A DNA stretch of 60,000 bases from Polytrichum commune (lineage: Eukaryota > Streptophyta > Polytrichopsida > Polytrichales > Polytrichaceae): contig OX485803.1 in NCBI GenBank assembly GCA_950295325.1, positions 30,125,554 to 30,185,553 on the forward strand. Direction: 5' to 3'. Positions 32,914-44,484 of this stretch are shown piece by piece (the stretch's first letter is position 1; the number at the start of each line of letters is the position of its first letter). Made by a program: the position numbers and the translations under genes. The notes beneath the pieces are model-generated. The model made no database searches, was not told the DNA's origin, and saw only the letters and a list, made by a program, of their open reading frames with translations.

Positions 32914-33443
32914 AAATTGGTGAAGCGATCTGAAAGATCAGGGATCCTAACCACTACATCAATATCACCGATTAGCTATGGCCGCTTTAGGCGATGGTGA
33001 AGAAGCGCACCGTCCGGTCACGAATGAATTTCCGCCCAAGAGAAGACAAAGATTAGATTAATTTGAGGCGATGGTTGGTGCAGCGGATGAGATGGAAAAA
33101 AAAAACCATTGTTTTTATTAAAAAAAGAAACCTCAAGGTGGAGTTCTCAGGAGGTCAAGTTTTAAACCATCCACTGTGGGAGCAGACAAGAAATTGGTGA
33201 AGATATCGGAAAGATCTGGGATCCTAACCACTACATCAATATCACCGATTAGCTACGGCCACTTTAGACGACGGCGAAGAAGTGCACCATCCGGTCAAGA
33301 ATGAATTTACGCCCAATACTAGACAAAGATTAATTTGAGGCAATGGTGGGCGCGGCGGACGAGATGGGGAAAAAAACCGTTCTTTTTATCAAAAGAAAAA
33401 GAAGAAGAAACGAAACCTCAAGTTGGAGTTCTCGGGAGGTCAA
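32914..33443. repeat. Tandem duplication, two copies of about 255 bp, spacing 277 bp
   Basis: 32914-33165 and 33191-33443 are clearly alike. Both contain CCTAACCACTACATCAATAT, then a CACCGATTAGCTAyGGCC segment, ATGAGATGG / ACGAGATGGGG followed by a run of A, and TGGAGTTCTCrGGAGGTCAA. Open frames are short and not shared between copies, so they look non-coding. Confidence 0.88.
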
Positions 33444-33714
33444 GTTTCTTGTGCAAGTGTTGCCATGTTGGCGGTCATGTCATTTTTTTCATTCATGCTT
33501 GCAGTCCTCCACTGGAGAAGTCTTGGATGTAGTGTGAACCCCGGCCTGTGAGGAAGCAATTTCGTAGCCGATCGTATTGCTCCATTACCCTAAAATCCTT
33601 GACTCGTGCACTTCTTCAACGTAGTCTAGTAAGCCGGCCCTTACTGTGGTGTAACGTATTGTAGTGACGTGTCGTTACAACCATTTATCAAGAGTATCGT
33701 TTTATGACAAGTAA

Positions 33715-34133
33715 GATATATCATGCTAAAGATTTATAGCAATGCAACTCCCAACAATAAACCACACTCATAGACGGTATTGGTGTAGTCCACATGAGGA
33801 GAGAGAGAGAGTGAAGATTATCGTACACAAGCATACCTCTCAACCATCCAACATAAGAGCCCATCAAATAGTGTGCATCCCAAATGTTACTATTGTTAGT
33901 TGATTGGACCCGGAATTAGTTCTAATAACCCCGAATAAGTCTAGTTGAAGTCATTTGAGATGAATCGACCACAAAACTTGTAGGGGGTCAAGTTTTTATG
34001 TTGGATGGATAAGAGGTACGTGCGTATGCAAAAATTCCCTCCCTCCAAATATACCATGTTGAGAAGTTATAGCAATGCAACTCCCAATGGCAAACCACAC
34101 TCATACATGTTATTGGTGTAGTCCACACGACGA
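33715..34133. repeat. Direct repeat of about 88 bp, spacing 333 bp
   Basis: 33715-33802 and 34048-34133 share ATAGCAATGCAACTCCCAA, AAACCACACTCATA and TATTGGTGTAGTCCACA. The sequence between the copies is unrelated. Confidence 0.8.
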
Positions 34134-35290
34134 GGCCGCTTATCAATGGATATTGTTCCTAAGTAACTACCATGGGGAAGGTGCAGTATTATCTTGCTCT
34201 CTATAAGTTTGAGGTTGATTCATCTTGATTTAACCTCAACAAACCAACACGGAATCTTTGACCCCAATTTAGATGGCGTATGTATCATAAATAGAAACCT
34301 CAGGATCTACATAAAAATCAACATCTTCACCCCCCCTTGGTAAGTGCTACGAAACATCGCCCCTTATTTAGTAAGAGAATAATTAGCGGCCGGAAGGGTT
34401 ACGAGTTGTTTATCCTCCAAGTTTGTGGACTTTTCTAGCGAGCGGGAGGGGTACATACATAGTAACTACTGGCCCCGACAAACACGATACATTTTTATTG
34501 AAAGCCTTTATGTGGAAACAAGTGTTTGGAGCTGCAATTCCGAGCCTATCCACCATTCTTCTTCTTCCTCCTCCTCCTCCTCCCACTATTATAATACAAA
34601 TGTTAAGTATATAACTATAACCTGTAACCTTTTTGGGAAATTACGGGAGCAGCACACAAGTGGCTCTCTCTTGACCTGCCAGCAGCTCTCGTAGAATGAA
34701 CGTCGATCTTTGGCGCAAAAATTGACGCAGGTGGTTCATGCCTAATGGAAGAAGTTGCACGGATCAACGGGCGATGCACTTGACCATGATTGGCTTAAGG
34801 TCTCAGCATCAGCAGCCGAGGCCATCCATTTCGAAAAGTGCAGTTGATTAGAAGCACTTGGTGATCCCTAGAAATTCCAAAAATTCCACCCCCGCCGGCT
34901 TCCCCAGATAAGTATCCACAGCGGCCACACGATTGACCGTTTTGATCGCGGTCCATTTCCATACATATACCCAGTATAAGTACATGTCCCCTTTATACTG
35001 TCGCCTGAATGGCCGTGTGCCGCCCTCAACTTTAAGCCTTCGTTTCGAATGCCCAATATTCTGATACTCATCACAACCACTGCCATCCAAGGTCCACAGG
35101 CTTTCTCCCCAGTGTGCAGTTTTGACAAAGTTTTTGCGAGTTTTTGACATTTGACACGTAAGAACTTGCACAAAAGAAAAGAAAGCATGTCAATTGACAC
35201 ATACGATTTAGAGTTTGACATGTTGTGTGACTTGTGACAGGAAAAACCGGATGTCAGTTGACACGTACTACTAGGGCATGTGATATTAAG
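34134..35290. other. Intergenic stretch
   Basis: No gene recognised. CTTCTTCCTCCTCC simple repeat at about 34558-34584. Two copies of TGTCArTTGACA occur at about 35189 and 35252, the same palindrome as at the centre of the hairpin at 35291-35356. Confidence 0.5.
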
Positions 35291-35356
35291 GTGACATTTT
35301 AAAAGAAAATATAGATGTCAATTGACATTCATTTCTTAATATTTTAAAAATGTCAC
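35291..35356. repeat. Imperfect palindrome, 66 bp
   Basis: The ends GTGACATTTT and AAAATGTCAC pair, AATAT segments pair further in, and the centre is the perfect palindrome ATGTCAATTGACAT. It resembles a foldback MITE. Confidence 0.75.
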
Positions 35357-35945
35357 GCAATACTTTAGAGTTGAAGTTGAACATTGAATGAAATTTGTCA
35401 AATATACCCACTGTTTCTCCCAATCTTTAATTTGCATGCACCGAGAACGCCACTTCCATAGAGTGGCCGGATTAAAGGCGCAAGAAGCTGTGGATTTGAA
35501 AGTTTGTCGCCCAGGCTGCCCTTTGTTAGCCCACCTACAATATTTCTCCTGCAAAGTTATGAATTCGGTGTCCTGATCCTGGACCTCATCATTCAATCAA
35601 TCGGCACCTAATTAAGTAGGGTCCGACAATATATGAACCATATTTTAATCTTCTTATGGGCCCTAGACTCTAGTAGTACAATATACACGAATTCCACCTG
35701 GAATCAAACGGGACGTGTGATCTCAATCACCCAAGTTTGCGGACATGCACTAGATATTCCATAATCCTAGGCCCAAGGCTCCACCAATTGGCATTCAGCC
35801 TTTCACATTCTCACACTTATGGTTTGTGGGATTCAATTAACCGGTGCCTATGGTGCTTGTTTAACCTACTATTCATTACCCCTAAAGGCGTCCATGCCGA
35901 CTTTTACTTCAAACAGTAATGAGGCTTGGGTTATATCCAGCAATC

Positions 35946-36159
35946 GGGGAGATTTTTGGGCATAACCGGTTGAGATCCTAGTGCTTGCAAGTTCAACCGG
36001 TTACATGTTAGCATCCTCCAGTTTTCCTTTATTAAATTACAGTATATTCTATAGATTCCTCTAAAATGATCGGTAGTTTTTTTCCAGTCTTGAATTTCAA
36101 CCGGTTATTTCTTAAACTCAACCGGTTCATTTGTAACTAACTGTCGGTTCTCCCTAATC
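35946..36159 (+). repeat. AACCGGTT-rich repeat, copy 1
   Basis: About 214 bp carrying four copies of the palindrome AACCGGTT (35964, 35995, 36099, 36120). It matches 44269-44474 in the opposite orientation with many substitutions. Shared landmarks are GGGCATAA, ATTCCTCTA and TTATTTCT beside the palindromes. Confidence 0.82.
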
Positions 36160-37143
36160 GTAAGTTATATCAACTAAGTGTGTGACCCAATCACAACGTT
36201 ACTCATTTGTAGGCCAATGCACCATGGTGACAAGAAATTTCTAGACATTATGGGCCATTCTATTATGGGTTTGTTTGTATAAAATGAGCAGTACTCAAGT
36301 TGAGTATTATTCACGCAAGCCATTAAGATCCAAGACCTAACAAAACATGGGTGGGAGTGACCGGAATTGTGATTTGTATAATATTTGAGTTTTCAAATAA
36401 ATAAGCATGCTTGCCTATTGTCTGGAACCATGTGGAACCCCGCAAGTCTACCAACTTATAAAATTATGTGTGTCCTCATAGGTTGTTAGCCTCTAACTTT
36501 CAACTCCCCTTTTAGACTAGGACTAGGAGTGAGAGACTAAGTAATGTTATGATTGTGAGCACTTCCAACTCCACATATAATTTTAACCGCTAGCAATCAC
36601 GAAAATTGTCAAATCTAAGTCTCCAATTGGAGTTTGCATGTAGAAAAAATAGTGGTCAAAGTTGAAATTCTCTTTCTTTTTGAACGATCACTAAGACATT
36701 TCCAATTGTATTAACATTGAGCCTAGAATGGTTACAATGTTTTGAGCCTGTAGGTCAATCTCATCATATCTTTTTGGTGTTTATTCTTAACTACAAGCCT
36801 TGCCATATGGATACAACTCAAATATATGTGTCCAATGAAGGAGAATGCCCACATGAGGCCCACATGCCTTATTGGGTTGGCATGGCTTAAGGTAGACAAT
36901 GCTAAAACCAACACTTTAAAATCTTGCACAACAACGACACGAAATATACCAATTGGTGAGGGTGGTCCTAATTCAAGTCACACGCATAATCTAGCCAAAT
37001 CTCAAAGCTACCGAGGGCTAAAGTTGCTACTAAGTGACACTAAATTCATGGCTAGGGAAAATAACATGCTCATTTACCATAGATTTCAAGAAAAGCAATG
37101 CATGCTTGTGATTAGTGCACGCCACATGCTTGTCAATGAATAG
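36160..37143. other. Intergenic stretch
   Basis: No gene recognised. AGTGACACTAAAT at 37032 resembles the end motif of the MITEs at 40 and 43 kb. Confidence 0.45.
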
Positions 37144-37227
37144 TGCCAAGTGCTAATACTTTCATGCCAAGTGCCAGTCCTTTCATGCCAAGTTTTGATA
37201 CTTTCATGCCAAATGCCGGTACTTTAA
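37144..37227. repeat. 21-bp tandem repeat, four units
   Basis: The unit TGCCAAGTGCCrGTACTTTCA starts at 37144, 37165, 37186 and 37207, with a partial fifth at about 37234. On the minus strand it is open and reads as a 7-residue repeat (LGMKVxx), but there is no other sign of a gene. Confidence 0.85.
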
Positions 37228-39994
37228 GTGAATAGTGCCAAGTGCCGAGATGAACAAGGCTTCCTAGTCTTAGATCTAAGATCTTTTGGTGACACCGATT
37301 CACAACGTAAAGGAATTTAATTTCACCTTCACTAAATTTCCCACCCTCGCTAATTGACATATTTAGTGTAATACATATTGATTTTGAACATCATATGCTC
37401 GTGCTGGCTTTGGTTCATCTACCAGTAAAATTGTAAACCCTTATGACTTTTGCATATGGAGTTCAAATAAGGAACATTTTAGTGCATTAGAATCCCCTTT
37501 CAATTGCCCACGAGAAATATTTTGAGCTTTTATCAATATATCAGTAGGATATACGCTCGAATTGATGGTTTGAGTACCATCTACCTTAGCACGAAACGAA
37601 GGTATAATGAGCAGCCTTGGAGTTAAATTACGTGGTCCGCACAACGTAAAGCACAACTGGTGTTCCTTTCTGCACAAGAAATGGTTGTCTAGTGATCAGC
37701 CCTACACAATAATCGAGGTCGCCCAGTGCTTGGCACAACTCTATAATACGCCATGGGCAGACAAACTCAGTACTTTGCATGGGGGTTTGACCTGTCATGC
37801 CTCAAGAATGTGAGGCAGTTTACCTCCAAATGCGACAAACTAGATTGCCCTTTCTATTCATTTTAAAATTATCCGAGTTGACGAGGTCATCGGGCCCAAG
37901 ACTGACTGGTTCATCGATGGATGAACACGGAGCTTCGTGGAAATTATTGTATAATCACCAAAGTCTGGATATATTGGTCTGGGGTGCCTTAACTTAGCAG
38001 TGAGCTCAAATAAAAAATCTCGCATGCCAATAATTCAACCTAGACATAAAAATTTCTTGGTTCCGAGGAAGTTAACTCCATGAACACTTTCAATGTGTTC
38101 ATACTAATTGTATAATTATCTCTTTATAATTTGATGATACGAGTCTTAAACAATCGACTCGCGTTACATTATAGAACTTGTCCTACATCACTGAAATGCC
38201 TTCAAATCTAACATAATCCTAGATTTTCATATTTCTCTCACCAATTCTACACAATAGCATCTGACTCGTACGCTAAAGGTGACATTTCTTCCAACTTACT
38301 TTGAATGGGTGTCAAAAGCAATAACAAGCTGTCACTATCTACCCACAAAAAATGATATGACTATATACATTCACGTTGTACAATTCCAAAACACTGTATG
38401 GGATGAGAAGCCCGAATCGGGCTCCAAAACCCTTTTAGGGTTTTGGAGTCAAAACGGGACGAGCAGCTTCTTCAGTGATGGAGCTCAACTGCAAACATGA
38501 CTCTCGCTCATAAATAAAAGCAGCTGAAAAGCGATTGGAATGGGGTAGGATTGTCGACCTTTTAAGTACAGATCTGTAATCTTGTAATTCCCGAGCAGCC
38601 CAACAAGATATTGATTGGATGGATGCTATGCAACTTGGCGGATGGCAACTACAGTACTTTGTCAAATTGTGAATCCAGTTTGAGAACTAGAAATATCTTC
38701 TTCAACACAAGTCCTGAAAGTGGACCAATAGGTGTCACTTTGAATTTGGACTCGTACCACAGACCAATAACAGCCTCTAGGGATGAGCCCGAGACGAACT
38801 TCAAAATACACTTGGCAAGCAGGCTTCCTTTTTCCCAAAAGATTCCTCGACGAGGTTCTCTAGGTTTTGGTGTTTCGCATGAGGACAGTTTAGTGAGTGT
38901 TTTCTTCTTATATACTACTCAACAAAGTCCCATTACAGTTGCAATGAGAATTCCTTTGGTGCCAGTTATGGTTTGGCCTTGGCCCTTGGACACCCAACTG
39001 TTTTCCAACGACTAAGGTAGACAAGGGTAGCTTATAATGGTTGCCTCTAGGCATTTGGGTGTGCGTACGGATCCTAGAACAACTAAAAAAACTACATGAA
39101 CACATTAGCAATTTCAAATGAGACAACTTCCGATCGAGTGCAAGTGAAAATGCATGTGCCAACATGCTCGGATGTTTCTGGGCCTTGGGTTTGGTATTGG
39201 GGGGTGTCTTCGGTCGGTGGTTTTCGTGTGTAGTTTGCAATGGGGTAACTTGTGTCTTGGTTCTTCTTACGTGGCAGCGTGACACGCTTGAGTGGCTTTG
39301 TCTCCCCTTGAAGTGGACGCATTTTCTTGGTTCTTAATTCGATTATGGCGTTGGCAAATTGACTATCTTTCTCAACATTTTGAAATTTTTGAGATTGAGA
39401 AACATGTGCAACGGTGCATTCAGCTTACAATTCTTGGATTCGAGATGGAAGTCTTCCGAATTATTAGGTTATTGCTTGTAGGTTTTCTTAAATGAATCTC
39501 TTCCATGTATGTACAATTCACACTTGAAAATGTGTATAGGTATTAGAAACCATTTTAAGATCAGTGGTTGAACGAGGCACATCTATCAAAGGCAAAGTCC
39601 ATTTTGACAGTCCTAAATTCAATTAATCAACTCATCTCTTGTTGGGCCATACCATGGGGAACATTATTCTTTGAAAGTTTGGTATTTCTTAGCATCCCTC
39701 AATTAAAAATAATTAAAAAAAAACCTTGACCCTTGAGTGCCCAATTTATGTCCTTCCATTAACAAATAAATAAATGAAATCCAACAACTGGTCTAAAACA
39801 TTTAAATCTTTTTCTTTTTTGTAAAGACATAATTCCAATTGACCGGCGCCGGCGCCCATAATTATTTAAGAACCAAAAAGGGGAAGACACATCCACTTCG
39901 AGGGGAGGCAAAGTCCGAACTTCTAGAGAGTCGAGCATGCCACACCCTCAAGTGCTTCAAGCTAAAATTTCCGTGCACTACACAGCTCATGGTA
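37228..39994. other. Intergenic stretch with one small hairpin
   Basis: At 38422-38448 the 11-bp stem CTCCAAAACCC / GGGTTTTGGAG encloses a 5-nt loop. The open frame at 38611-39015 (134 codons) has no recognisable domain and no splice or codon support. No gene is called. Confidence 0.5.
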
Positions 39995-40505
39995 TTTAGT
40001 GTCATGTGTGTAATAATGTCACTTATCCTATTTTGAAGTGTATGCTAGGTTACACCAATGACTAACAACTTCACCATCAGTGTCATTTCATAACAATTGG
40101 CATTTAAGTGCACTCACTAATATATTGGCATGAGTATGTTTAATAATGTTATGAGGTGTATGCCTATGTTACACAACGCTAAAAAAGTTGACTGAAAATG
40201 TACATAAATGTCACCTGACATTAGTATGCTCAAGAATATCTTCCTTTTGCATACTAAAATGTCAACACATGACACTGACCATTGATATGCTCAATAATAT
40301 CTTCCCCTTGCATACTAAAATGAAAAAAACTATCATCTCAAGTATCCTAGTGTGCTACAATACATGTCATGATGTCAATAAATGCTCACTTCAAACATTT
40401 ACCTATGTTGACAAACATGATCATGTTGACAATAGCGGACGTGACACTTTGAGACCTCGAGGAATCTACTTTAGATTGTTTGCCAATAATGTGCGTGACA
40501 CTAAA
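39995..40505. mobile_element. MITE with TTTAGTGTCA ends, copy 1
   Basis: The left end TTTAGTGTCA and right end TGACACTAAA are inverted. They are flanked by TA (39993-39994 and 40506-40507), and weaker inverted similarity continues inward (GTGTAATAAT / ATAATGTGCG). The 511-bp body has no coding content. It shares internal sequence with the copy at 43373-43691 (GCATACTAAAAT, ACTATCATCT, TGTGCTAC). A TA duplication suggests a Tc1/mariner relative. Confidence 0.7.
40224..40321. repeat. Direct repeat inside the MITE, spacing 61 bp
   Basis: GTATGCTCAAGAATATCTTC... (40224-40260) recurs at 40285-40321, and each copy ends in TTGCATACTAAAAT. Each unit itself begins GTATGC / ATATGC and ends GCATAC, so it is a small inverted repeat. 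Confidence 0.8.
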
Positions 40506-40507
40506 TA

Positions 40508-41613
40508 ACATAATTGGTGTACTTTAAATTCTTCATTTTAACCTAAGGAAATTTAGGGTAATGAATAAACCAGTTTTGTTACATGAATGTCAAAGTATGT
40601 CTTTGATAGAATCCTATTGCATATAGTACGGATATGGTCATGGATGCTCACAAATGTATAATATTGTAAAACCAAACAATACCTCATAGTATGAACATTT
40701 TGGTTAGTTCAATTCCATGAGCATCTTCATTGGTATATTGTATTATTAGTTATTGGAAAATTATATTGATATGACACAAATGATTCATTGAATTATACCA
40801 GACATGTAATTCTATCCCAATCCTTCTTTGTTTCTACCCCATACAAATCAAGCAAGTTGTACTTTTGGACAAGACTTTGGCCTAGTTTTACTAGGAATCT
40901 TAGCTCCCATGTGACAAGACTTTCATTAAATTCCAACATAAATATATTCAAAAGAAACGGAACTCTAGATATTGCGAGATGTATATGGCTTTGCGAACTT
41001 CTACACATAAAGGCTATAGACTAATATTCACAAATTAATATGTGAATGATATGAATGGAAAAAAAACATACAAAGCTCACAACTTACTTCAAATGTTCTC
41101 CACTTTGAATGTATGTTGAAGGATTGTAGATTTCAATTACATTCATAGAAGCAATTATCTTTGATGATTTGACTTAAGATTCATGTAAAATTGGGCTGAG
41201 GGTTAACACTAAAATTATGACTTGCTTGAGGTGTATAGGCATGTACCATGTATAGAATTGGACATGTGAGTGTGATTATGATGAAAATACACTATCTTCT
41301 TAATTGGATAAATACCTCTTACGTGCTGTTGATTGATTTAACACCAAACATTAATTTGAATATTATTCGTATTGTAAAATTCAGATTTAAACACTGAGGA
41401 CCCACATATCGCTCATGTTATTGATAGCAAATGAAAATGTATAGGTCGGTCTGCTTATACAATTGAGTAACCTAGAAAGTCCATTTTTTGTTTTAGTATT
41501 TTAGAATTGGTTGACTTTGAGTATTTCTGATGAAGTTTAATGTTTAGAATGCGAGTTTGTTTGAAATATCTCCAAGTTGAGTCATTTTGATTTCACCTAT
41601 GTATCTAGATATG
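40508..41613. other. Intergenic AT-rich stretch
   Basis: No gene, RNA or element recognised. Confidence 0.5.
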
Positions 41614-41625
41614 TCATCAATTTGT

Positions 41626-41887
41626 AAATAAATAAATAAATAACCAACGTTGGGCAATCCAATTTGAGCCTGTTGGTCCTACCCTACTCAAGAATCCTCT
41701 TGGTGTGGGGTAGGGTGGGGTTTATTGCCTACCTTGCGGTGGGTGGGTTCTTGGCTTCCTACTTACCTAGCTGGTTTTTCCGTCAAGTAGAGAGAAGATT
41801 TCACAACGGGAATCGAACCGCCAACCACTCCATTCGGAAATGGGTACCTCTCCGCTATCACATGGTAGTTTTGGTCATCTCGGACCA
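41626..41887 (-). mobile_element. tRNA-derived SINE with target duplication
   Basis: Read on the minus strand, the 262-bp element starts near 41887. It has an A-box-like TAGCGGAGAGG (41857-41847) and a perfect B-box GGTTCGATTCC (41819-41809), the internal promoter of tRNA genes and tRNA-derived SINEs. An unrelated body follows, then a tail of TTTA units (41644-41626). Direct repeats flank it: TCATCAATTTGT (41614-41625) and TCATCAGTTTGT (41888-41899), 11 of 12 identical. Acceptor-stem pairing and an anticodon arm are absent, so it is not a tRNA gene. Confidence 0.85.
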
Positions 41888-41899
41888 TCATCAGTTTGT

Positions 41900-43370
41900 A
41901 ACATTATGATCCACTTGGTGACTTGGAAGTTGGGACTAAATTTTAGGAGCTACTTGTGAGGTTTAAAAAAGAAGTTGGACCCAAGCCCCATTTCAAATCA
42001 CAACTTGAATATTGTATGGGTGCAACCACTTACAAATCTTCACAACTAGATAAGATGATAATAATTTTGAAATATGCTTAATATTGTTTAGCTTCTATCA
42101 GTTGTTCTATTCTAATAATATTCAATGAAGATTATTATTCTAAATTTTTTTAGACAAACATCCATAAGGTATAATTCTAGCACCCAGGGGTGGAAGCAAC
42201 AACTAAGGTATATTGTAGGGGTCCTTGGATAATAAGATTATTTGAGAGTTGATAATGAACCTATAATAATGTATTATAGAGTTATCATAGAAGACTACAA
42301 AACATGAGTTGGACTAGAATTACTATAATGCTTATATATTCTACTATAATACTTAAAATTTAGGGGATTGTTAAATCAACCACACACTGGTTAAAGTGAC
42401 CACATAGATGCATCGTGTGGTCACATGACATGTCAAATTTTGGAGAATTCTAGTTGTAAGCTGAAATTCAAAGAAAAAGGAAGCAAAACTGGTACTTTGC
42501 TCTCCTTCATGTGTGTGATGCATCTTTGTGGTCATTTTACCAAACTACATGATCAATTCAACAATCTTATTTAGAAGATCTTATAGATTTTTATTGTAAG
42601 AATACTATTATAATTATTAATAAGATAAAAAATCCTAGAGTCTGGACTAGGACCCCTGTGATATAAGAATACCTTAATATAAAAAATTAACCATTACATT
42701 CTATATTAAATTTTATCTATGTACGTAAACTTTGATACCATTGGATTCATCTTGACTTTCTCTTTATGAACATATAAAAATGCTAAGTTAATAACCACAT
42801 TAATACCATCGAAAAGTGATGTACAATTTAATAATTCTATTATATTATCCCAGGTTTTGCCACCCCGGGCTAGGACCCCACATGACATATTCTCAACCCT
42901 AGCCAACCTGGTCACTCATCTGATTAATGTTATGTGAGTCTCATTATGTGAAATGTTATTCACTAATATATTAGGTAATGGAATATATTTATCACTTTCC
43001 CTGTTCCCTGTTATGGTTGTTCACTTTAAGGTTCCTGATCTCTCCTTGGTGTATAAATAAGTGATATGCTCTACATAGATCCTTGTGCACTCAATATCAC
43101 TGCACACATGAACTCTGAATCACTCTATCCCATGCTATATGCTTGCATTGGGATTACTAACTTTAGTTGTCATTTTGTCAACGTCATAGACATTTGCCTC
43201 CTTCACAACAATATATGTGGCGATCAACCTTGTTTAGCGAGCTATGACTGGTAGATAGAGACATAAATTCTTTGTTGGATGTGGTATCACAAGTTTGATT
43301 GCTAAGGTCCAACACCATATGAAAGTGAACCTCATCATACATGTATAGTTTATGGTTACAATGTTTACGA
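41900..43370. other. Intergenic AT-rich stretch
   Basis: No gene or element recognised. Confidence 0.5.
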
Positions 43371-43372
43371 TA

Positions 43373-43691
43373 TTTAGTGTCACTTGGCCCATATGAGGTT
43401 CATGTTTAGCTATACTATTGTAATGGTCAACAAGTTGGTCATTATTGTAACCACATGACACTTGACAACAATATTTTAAATTATATATCTTTTGCATATT
43501 AAACATAAAACTATCATCTACAACACTCCAAATTATGTGCTACGCTAAGTGTTATACCTTCACAAACCATGTGCTTCTAACAAATACTTCACTTGACCAG
43601 TAGTGTCATGCTGATAGTTAAAACATGTGACATGTATGAGTTTCTAGGCACTTTAGTGTAAACCTTTGCAAATAACGTACGTGACACTAAA
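43373..43691. mobile_element. MITE with TTTAGTGTCA ends, copy 2
   Basis: Starts TTTAGTGTCA and ends TGACACTAAA, with TA outside both ends (43371-43372 and 43692-43693). The 319-bp body matches parts of the 39995-40505 copy, including TTGCATA-TAAA, AAACTATCATCT and GTGCTAC. It looks like a shorter, internally deleted relative. Confidence 0.7.
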
Positions 43692-43693
43692 TA

Positions 43694-44268
43694 ATGTAAC
43701 ACATGGTACTTTAGTGCAAAAGGCATGTCAATTTTAATTAAGTTTGTGTTAGAACACTAAGTCTTCACAAGTACCATAAAGCAAGTCGCACACAAGTACA
43801 CCTTTCACACCTGATATTGTGGGTTGAAAATTAGTGTGGGAAGAAAATATCATGGTCCACTGTATTTTATGTGTGGGTTGGAAATGAGAGTGGTTGATTA
43901 ATTAGTAAACTATAAACACTAAAATATCAAATAATAAAATAATAAAATATTGATACTTTTGGTGTGATATTGATACAATATTGAATGTATAATTTCCAAC
44001 CCATAATATTTCATATTCTATAAATAATGTCAATCTCATATATCGATCTAGTTTTAAACATACGATATTGTTGGGTTAAAAAAATGGCATGGGATGAGAA
44101 AAGTTACATCAACCAAAATTATCATGGTATGTCAAACATTTAGCGGACCATGGTAATAGGTGTAATAGATGTTGTAGGTAGATTATAAAGCCCCACATGA
44201 ACCTAGGTCACACGATATGTTAAGAGGTTGTATGTAAACCACACAAGTCGCAACCTTTGATTGGGGAG
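43694..44268. other. Intergenic AT-rich stretch
   Basis: No gene recognised. 44170-44230 resembles 44760-44815 weakly (CCTAGGTCACA). Confidence 0.4.
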
Positions 44269-44474
44269 AATCGGCGGTTAGTTACAGATGAACCGGTTGA
44301 GTTTGAGAAATAACCGGTAGAAGTTCAAGACTGCAAGAAAATTACCAATCATTCTAGAGGAATTTATAGAATATATCCCAATTTAATAAAGGAAAACCGA
44401 AGGATGTCAACATGTAACCGGTTGGACTTGCAAACACTAGGATCTCAACCGATTATGCCCAAACAATCTCCCCC
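44269..44474 (-). repeat. AACCGGTT-rich repeat, copy 2 (inverted)
   Basis: Reverse-complement match to 35946-36159. It keeps AACCGGTT at 44291 and 44416, a one-base variant at 44312, and a decayed site near 44449. Confidence 0.82.
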
Positions 44475-44484
44475 ATCACTGGTC

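Noticed and set aside
38611-39015. A 134-codon open stretch
   Set aside because: No recognisable domain, no neighbouring exons in phase, and an overlapping antisense frame of similar length; treated as chance.
40224-40321. A CRISPR-like repeat-spacer array
   Set aside because: Only two units, inside a plant MITE; there is no array structure and this is a eukaryotic nuclear genome.
41808-41860. A functional tRNA gene on the minus strand
   Set aside because: A- and B-boxes are present, but no acceptor stem, anticodon arm or terminator fits; the target duplication and tail show a SINE.
35946-44474. One 8.5-kb DNA transposon with 210-bp terminal inverted repeats
   Set aside because: No matching target duplication was seen outside the pair, the repeats contain their own palindromes, and nothing in between resembles a transposase. 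Two independent insertions explain it as well.
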